Position numbers and translations under genes: made by a program
Shown: in pieces, positions 14,803 to 18,372 of the stretch
How positions within the stretch are numbered: position 1 is the first letter of the stretch
Layout of the letters: each line of letters starts with the position of its first letter
Source of the DNA: Gammaproteobacteria bacterium
GTDB lineage: Bacteria; Pseudomonadota; Gammaproteobacteria; Steroidobacterales; Rariloculaceae
DNA: 18,372 nt
Assembly (NCBI GenBank): GCA_004357505.1
Contig: SMWC01000021.1
Span: 1 to 18,372 of the forward strand
Reading direction: 5' to 3'
The notes under the pieces: generated by a model
What the model was told of the DNA's origin: nothing
The model's database searches: none
Seen by the model: the letters and a program-made list of their open reading frames with translations, nothing else

Positions 14803-16308
14803 ATGTCGAACGAGCCTCTTATCTGTCAATCTTTGATCGGGAGCTGCAGTGTCGCGATCGCCCTGTTCATCGCGGGTTGCGATGCACTGCCCGGCGCTGG
14901 GGCGGAGGCCGCAGGTACCAACGCCCATAATATGCGGCTCGTCGGTTATCATGATCTGCAGGCGCGTTCTGCCTATCAGCCGGTCGTACACGCGTATGGC
15001 GAGCGGCGCATCCTCTTCGTCGGACAGCACGCCGGAGAAGCGATGAATCCGGACACCGGCGTGATCGAGGTAAACGGTATGTCGATCCTCGACGTAACCG
15101 ACCCAAGCGCGCCGGTGCTGCTACGCCACGTACCACCGACCGGCGATCAGGCTAGCGGTACTCAGCATGTCCAGGTCTGCGACGGTTCGATGTTGCCGAA
15201 CGGCGATCCGGACCGGATCTATCTCGTGCGTACCAACGGGCTGCTCAGTTACGAAATGTTCGACGTGACCGATCCAGCCGAACCGCAGTTCCTGCGCACG
15301 ATCGCCACGACCGGTGTTTCTGCGCGCGGCGAGTCGAGCCGCGGCAATCGGGAAACGCATAAGATTCAATGGGATTGTGAGTCGGGCATCGGTTATTTCA
15401 ATGGCACCCCGCAAGGTTGGCGCGTGACGCGGGTGTTGCAGGCGTTCGATCTCAGCGATCCGGAACAGCCGCGGCATATCCGCGACTTCGGGCTCGTCGG
15501 CTGGCAGCCAGGCGCCGAAGGACCGTTGCCGGCCAACTCCGTCTCCGGCTTACATCAGCCGTTCGTCGTCGGTAACCGGATGTATCTCGGCTATGGAAGC
15601 GGCAACGACGGCACGTTACAAATTCTGGACCGGGACAAATTCTTGAACGGCGACCCCGAGGCTGATGATCCTTTTGCTCCGACACCGGAAAATTTGCTCT
15701 ATCCGCAGATCGCCCGGCTGGATATGCCGGCGTATTGGGGAGTGCATACGGCGAAGCCAATCTACGGCATCGAGATACCCGATTACGATGACGACGCAGA
15801 GAATCGTGTTAGGGATTTTCTGCTGATTCCTTCGGAAGCTGGGGGTGGCGCATATCGGTGCCAGGGCACCCGAGACGTCATGTTCATCGTCGACATCACA
15901 CAGGAGGACAAGCCCTTCCCTGTATCGACATATCAAGTTTCCGAGGAGTCTGGGAATTTCTGCAACCGGGGCGGGCGTTTCGGTCCTCATTCAATTAATG
16001 ACACCTATCATCCAGGCTTTGATAAGTCGCTTGTCGTGCTGTCTTATTTTAATGCCGGTATTCGAGCCGTGGATATCAGAAACCCGTTTAAACCCGTGGA
16101 GGTAGGTCACTTCATTCCCGAGGTCACTGAAAATACAATCGAGTCCTGTGTTGAGATTAACGGTACGGAAATCTGTGACGTTGTGATTCAGACGAACAAC
16201 GTGGACATTGATGACCGGGGCTATATCTATGCGGTCGACCGGTCCTCCACAGGACTGCACATCGTCGAACTGACGGGAGAGGCGAGGGAGATCGTTGGGC
16301 TTGATTAG
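14803..16308 (+). CDS. LVIVD-repeat beta-propeller lipoprotein
   Basis: This 501-residue exported protein has a good lipobox (LFIAGC, lipidated C26). The mature part is built of LVIVD-type propeller blades, seen as repeated D(V/L)xDPxxPxxLR units: MSILDVTDPSAPVLLRHV, EMFDVTDPAEPQFLRTI, QAFDLSDPEQPRHIRDF, MFIVDITQEDKPF and AVDIRNPFKPVEVGHF. The blades alternate with His-containing segments such as GTQHVQVCDG and SGLHQPFVVGN. No enzyme activity is established for this family; it is often exported and found beside catabolic genes of environmental bacteria. GGAGGAG at 14791-14797 gives a strong ribosome site. It is divergent from the small ORF and DUF6152 genes and leads a + strand run of four genes. 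Confidence 0.82.
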   Translation: MSNEPLICQSLIGSCSVAIALFIAGCDALPGAGAEAAGTNAHNMRLVGYHDLQARSAYQPVVHAYGERRILFVGQHAGEAMNPDTGVIEVNGMSILDVTDPSAPVLLRHVPPTGDQASGTQHVQVCDGSMLPNGDPDRIYLVRTNGLLSYEMFDVTDPAEPQFLRTIATTGVSARGESSRGNRETHKIQWDCESGIGYFNGTPQGWRVTRVLQAFDLSDPEQPRHIRDFGLVGWQPGAEGPLPANSVSGLHQPFVVGNRMYLGYGSGNDGTLQILDRDKFLNGDPEADDPFAPTPENLLYPQIARLDMPAYWGVHTAKPIYGIEIPDYDDDAENRVRDFLLIPSEAGGGAYRCQGTRDVMFIVDITQEDKPFPVSTYQVSEESGNFCNRGGRFGPHSINDTYHPGFDKSLVVLSYFNAGIRAVDIRNPFKPVEVGHFIPEVTENTIESCVEINGTEICDVVIQTNNVDIDDRGYIYAVDRSSTGLHIVELTGEAREIVGLD

Positions 16309-16364
16309 GGGTAAGCTCGGATCGGAAATGGATCTGTCGTTGTATTCAAATTAGGAGTCAAAGA

Positions 16365-16952
16365 ATGCCCCGCTTAGACTATGTAGAGGATAAGGACCTG
16401 GCGCCAGAGGCCAGGGAGTACCTAGCGTTAGCCGAGAGTGCGGGCTCTCCGGACCCGCGTGTCTTGCGCGTGATCTTCAGGAGTCCAGCGGGCTTGGCTT
16501 GGTACCGTTACTGGATGGTACTCTCCAACGAAGGGGCATTACCGCGGGACTTGAAGGAGCTTTGTCGCGTCAAAATCGCATTCGATCATACCTGCGGTTA
16601 CTGCAGTACGGTGCGTTCCAGCGCCGCCCGGGATGCTGGCTTGACCGAGGACAAGATCCAGGAAGTATGGGATTTTGAGAACAGCGGCATACTTTCGGAG
16701 CGAGAGAAAATGGCATTGCGCTTCGCCGATCACTTGAAGCACGATATATCGAAGGCCGACGACGATGATTTTTACGCACGGTTACAGAAGCATTTCTCCG
16801 CGGCTGAAATCGTTGAACTTGGTCTGTGGTGTGCGGAAAATGTCGGCGCGGGTAGTTTTGTACGCACGCTGAATATCATCACCTGGGAAGAGGCGTGCGA
16901 GCTTAATCCGCAGACAGCGAAAAATGCGCCGGGAAAATCGGTTGCCGCCTAA
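16365..16952 (+). CDS. Carboxymuconolactone decarboxylase / AhpD-like family protein
   Basis: This 195-residue cytoplasmic protein has the all-helical CMD/AhpD fold. The core reads LPRDLKELCRVKIAFDHTCGYC, with E65 and the redox pair C77 and C80, then SSAARDAGLTEDKIQEVW and a second helical hairpin with LSEREKMALRFADHL. In AhpD-type peroxidases a histidine follows as CxxCxxxH; here that position is arginine (R84), so peroxidase chemistry of the AhpD kind is uncertain. TAGGAG lies seven bases before the ATG. It is 56 bases after the LVIVD gene and 15 bases before the TRAP binding-protein gene, and probably belongs to that operon. Possible roles are peroxide or thiol redox work, or a ring-cleavage-type reaction. 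Confidence 0.85.
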   Translation: MPRLDYVEDKDLAPEAREYLALAESAGSPDPRVLRVIFRSPAGLAWYRYWMVLSNEGALPRDLKELCRVKIAFDHTCGYCSTVRSSAARDAGLTEDKIQEVWDFENSGILSEREKMALRFADHLKHDISKADDDDFYARLQKHFSAAEIVELGLWCAENVGAGSFVRTLNIITWEEACELNPQTAKNAPGKSVAA

Positions 16953-16967
16953 ACGGACAGTCTCCAA

Positions 16968-18056
16968 ATGATACTAGATCACCGCACTTTTTTAATCTGC
17001 GCTACCAGTGCCGTGCTCGCTGCGGCTCTCGTCTCGCCTGCTCGAGTCGCCGCTGAACTCTACACGCTGCGAATCGGGTCTGGACATCCAGCCGGTCCTA
17101 CCGTCTATGTGACCGTCATGCGAGACTACGTAGTACCGGAACTCAAACGGCGTGTAGCGGAGGAGACGGAACACGAGCTCAGAATCATCGAAGGCTATGG
17201 TGGCTCGATCGCGTCCGTCGCGGAGACCCTCGAAGCGGTACAAACCGGGATCCTGGACATCGGCGCTTTCTGTACATGCTTTGAGCCGGCGAAATTGTTC
17301 TTGCACAACTTTCAGTATTTCGTGCCGTTCGGGCCCCAGGACGCCCAGCAGGCCATTCGGATCAGTCGCCAGGTCTACGATAGAAACCCATGGCTTGCCG
17401 AGCAGCTTGAGGAGCGATATGGGCAGCGCTTACTGGGCCTCAACGGGTTCGATAATTATCATCTCGGCTCCAGCATTCCGTGGGATACCGTCGCGGATTT
17501 GCGCGGCGTCAAGATCGCCGGAGCTGGACCGAACCTGCCTTGGCTGGAGTTCGCTGGCGTAGTGCCAGTTCAGTCGACGCTTCCCGATGGTTACATGTCA
17601 CTGCAGACAGGCGTGTACTCCGGATGGCTTATGTATCCGTCATCCTATTTTGCTTATAAATTTCACGAGCCCGCGCCGTATTACACGTTGATCGGCTTCG
17701 GCGCGATGGGCGGTGCCGTCATCATGACGATGAACGTGCGAACGTTGGACCGTCTGCCGGCCGACGTTCGGCAGATCGTCGAAGAGGTCGGTCGAGGCTA
17801 TGAGGTTGAGGCGGCGCGAGTGTTGGAGGAGCGTCAGATTTCCGGTCTGGCGAACTTACGGGCTGCCGGTGCGATTGTTCGTGAGCTTCCGGAAGAAGTA
17901 CGCCGGGAATGGGCACAATCGTTACGCGAGTTTCCGAATCGAATGGCGAAGGAAGCCGACTCGCGCGGCATGCCGGGTTCCGTGGTCCTCCGTTCCTACC
18001 TAGAGCTAGTCACACAAAGCGGCTATGAGTGGCTAGTGAAGTACACGATCGAATAG
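16968..18056 (+). CDS. TRAP transporter substrate-binding protein (DctP-like)
   Basis: This 362-residue periplasmic solute-binding protein has a Sec signal (about residues 1-29, ending in VAA). The opening strand LYTLRIGSGHPAGPTVYVTVMRDYVVPELKRRV, the LEAVQTGILDIGAF segment, the middle GLNGFDNYHLGSS strand and the DLRGVKIAGAGPN motif (177-189) are typical of TRAP binding proteins. In C4-dicarboxylate members the motif reads GxKIR, with an arginine that grips the carboxylate; here that place is alanine, as in a subgroup of TRAP proteins of unknown ligand. The late GYMSLQTGVYSGW corresponds to the usual conserved tryptophan-containing helix. The membrane subunits DctQ and DctM are not in the window: the next gene is an oxidoreductase. 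Confidence 0.88.
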   Translation: MILDHRTFLICATSAVLAAALVSPARVAAELYTLRIGSGHPAGPTVYVTVMRDYVVPELKRRVAEETEHELRIIEGYGGSIASVAETLEAVQTGILDIGAFCTCFEPAKLFLHNFQYFVPFGPQDAQQAIRISRQVYDRNPWLAEQLEERYGQRLLGLNGFDNYHLGSSIPWDTVADLRGVKIAGAGPNLPWLEFAGVVPVQSTLPDGYMSLQTGVYSGWLMYPSSYFAYKFHEPAPYYTLIGFGAMGGAVIMTMNVRTLDRLPADVRQIVEEVGRGYEVEAARVLEERQISGLANLRAAGAIVRELPEEVRREWAQSLREFPNRMAKEADSRGMPGSVVLRSYLELVTQSGYEWLVKYTIE

Positions 18057-18118
18057 CAGGTGCACCGGGAAGCGTGCCGGCTGGCGATAGATTCAAGCCT
18101 ACTTTAGATGGAGACAGA

Positions 18119-18372
18119 ATGATCAGAGCTGCGATGATAGGGCTCGGTTGGTGGGGCCGGCATATGGTGAATGCGGTCAAAGGCAGCACGAAGCTAGAAA
18201 TCGTCCGGCTCACGGCGCGCCGGCCCGATCGCCATAGAGACTTTTCTGTCGAAACTGGCATCCCGTTGCTCGATGATTATCAACAAGTGCTTGAGGATCC
18301 TGAGGTAGATGCAGTCATTCTCTGCACACCGCATTCCCAGCACGAGGACCAGGTGCACGCCGCGATCGACCA
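18119..18372 (+). CDS. Gfo/Idh/MocA family oxidoreductase (3' end cut off by the window)
   Basis: The first 84 codons of a cytoplasmic NAD(P)-dependent dehydrogenase are present. The ATG at 18119 has GGAGA just upstream and is 62 bases after the TRAP binding-protein stop. The start MIRAAMIGLGWWGRHMVNAVKG is the Rossmann GxGxxG-like cofactor motif, and DPEVDAVILCTPHSQHEDQVHAAID is the second-strand signature of Gfo/Idh/MocA proteins (EVDAVxxxTPxxxH). Members oxidise sugars, inositols and related polyols, so this one may act on whatever the adjacent binding protein brings in. Only the N-terminal domain is visible, so the substrate class cannot be refined. Confidence 0.88.
   Translation, partial: MIRAAMIGLGWWGRHMVNAVKGSTKLEIVRLTARRPDRHRDFSVETGIPLLDDYQQVLEDPEVDAVILCTPHSQHEDQVHAAID

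Overview
The window looks like chromosomal DNA of a GC-rich proteobacterium, most likely a free-living gammaproteobacterium. The clues are a CysI-type nitrite/sulfite reductase followed by a DUF934 gene, a feoAB operon behind a perfect Fur-box palindrome, E. coli-like DnaA boxes, and Sec, Tat and lipoprotein export signals. This is a judgement from protein and motif style; there is no rRNA, tRNA or marker gene here to settle it. I see no tRNA, rRNA, CRISPR array, transposase, integrase or insertion sequence.

Layout. (1) 1-2024, + strand: the 3' part of a siroheme/4Fe-4S nitrite/sulfite reductase and an overlapping DUF934 gene, the usual sulfite-assimilation pair. (2) 2025-2336: a gene-free stretch with an AT-rich tract and a cluster of DnaA boxes very like a replication origin. 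(3) 2337-3326, +: a short-chain dehydrogenase with an apparent Tat signal. (4) 3340-5755, -: feoA-feoB, ferrous iron uptake, with a Fur operator upstream. (5) 5897-6577, -: an exported protein with two antibiotic-biosynthesis-monooxygenase domains. (6) 6746-10610, -: a probable operon of an arylsulfotransferase-like lipoprotein, an exported dihaem cytochrome c and a HisD-family dehydrogenase that resembles sulfopropanediol dehydrogenase HpsN. (7) 10941-12524, +: a second arylsulfotransferase-like exported protein, divergent from the first. (8) 12526-14699, -: a small ORF, a DUF6152 protein and an exported metallo-beta-lactamase-fold hydrolase of the AtsA arylsulfatase type. (9) 14803 to the end, +: an LVIVD-repeat lipoprotein, a carboxymuconolactone-decarboxylase-like protein, a TRAP substrate-binding protein and the start of a Gfo/Idh/MocA oxidoreductase.

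Taken together, 6.7-18.4 kb reads as an accessory catabolic region built mostly of exported proteins. Several families are tied to sulfate esters or sulfonates: two ASST-fold proteins, an AtsA-type hydrolase and an HpsN-like dehydrogenase. A TRAP binding protein may bring in a substrate, and cytosolic dehydrogenases may oxidise it. The sulfite reductase at the left end could in principle assimilate released sulfite. That link is inference: no sulfite-releasing lyase, no complete TRAP transporter and no canonical sulfatase is present in the window, and both ASST-like proteins appear to lack a catalytic arginine.
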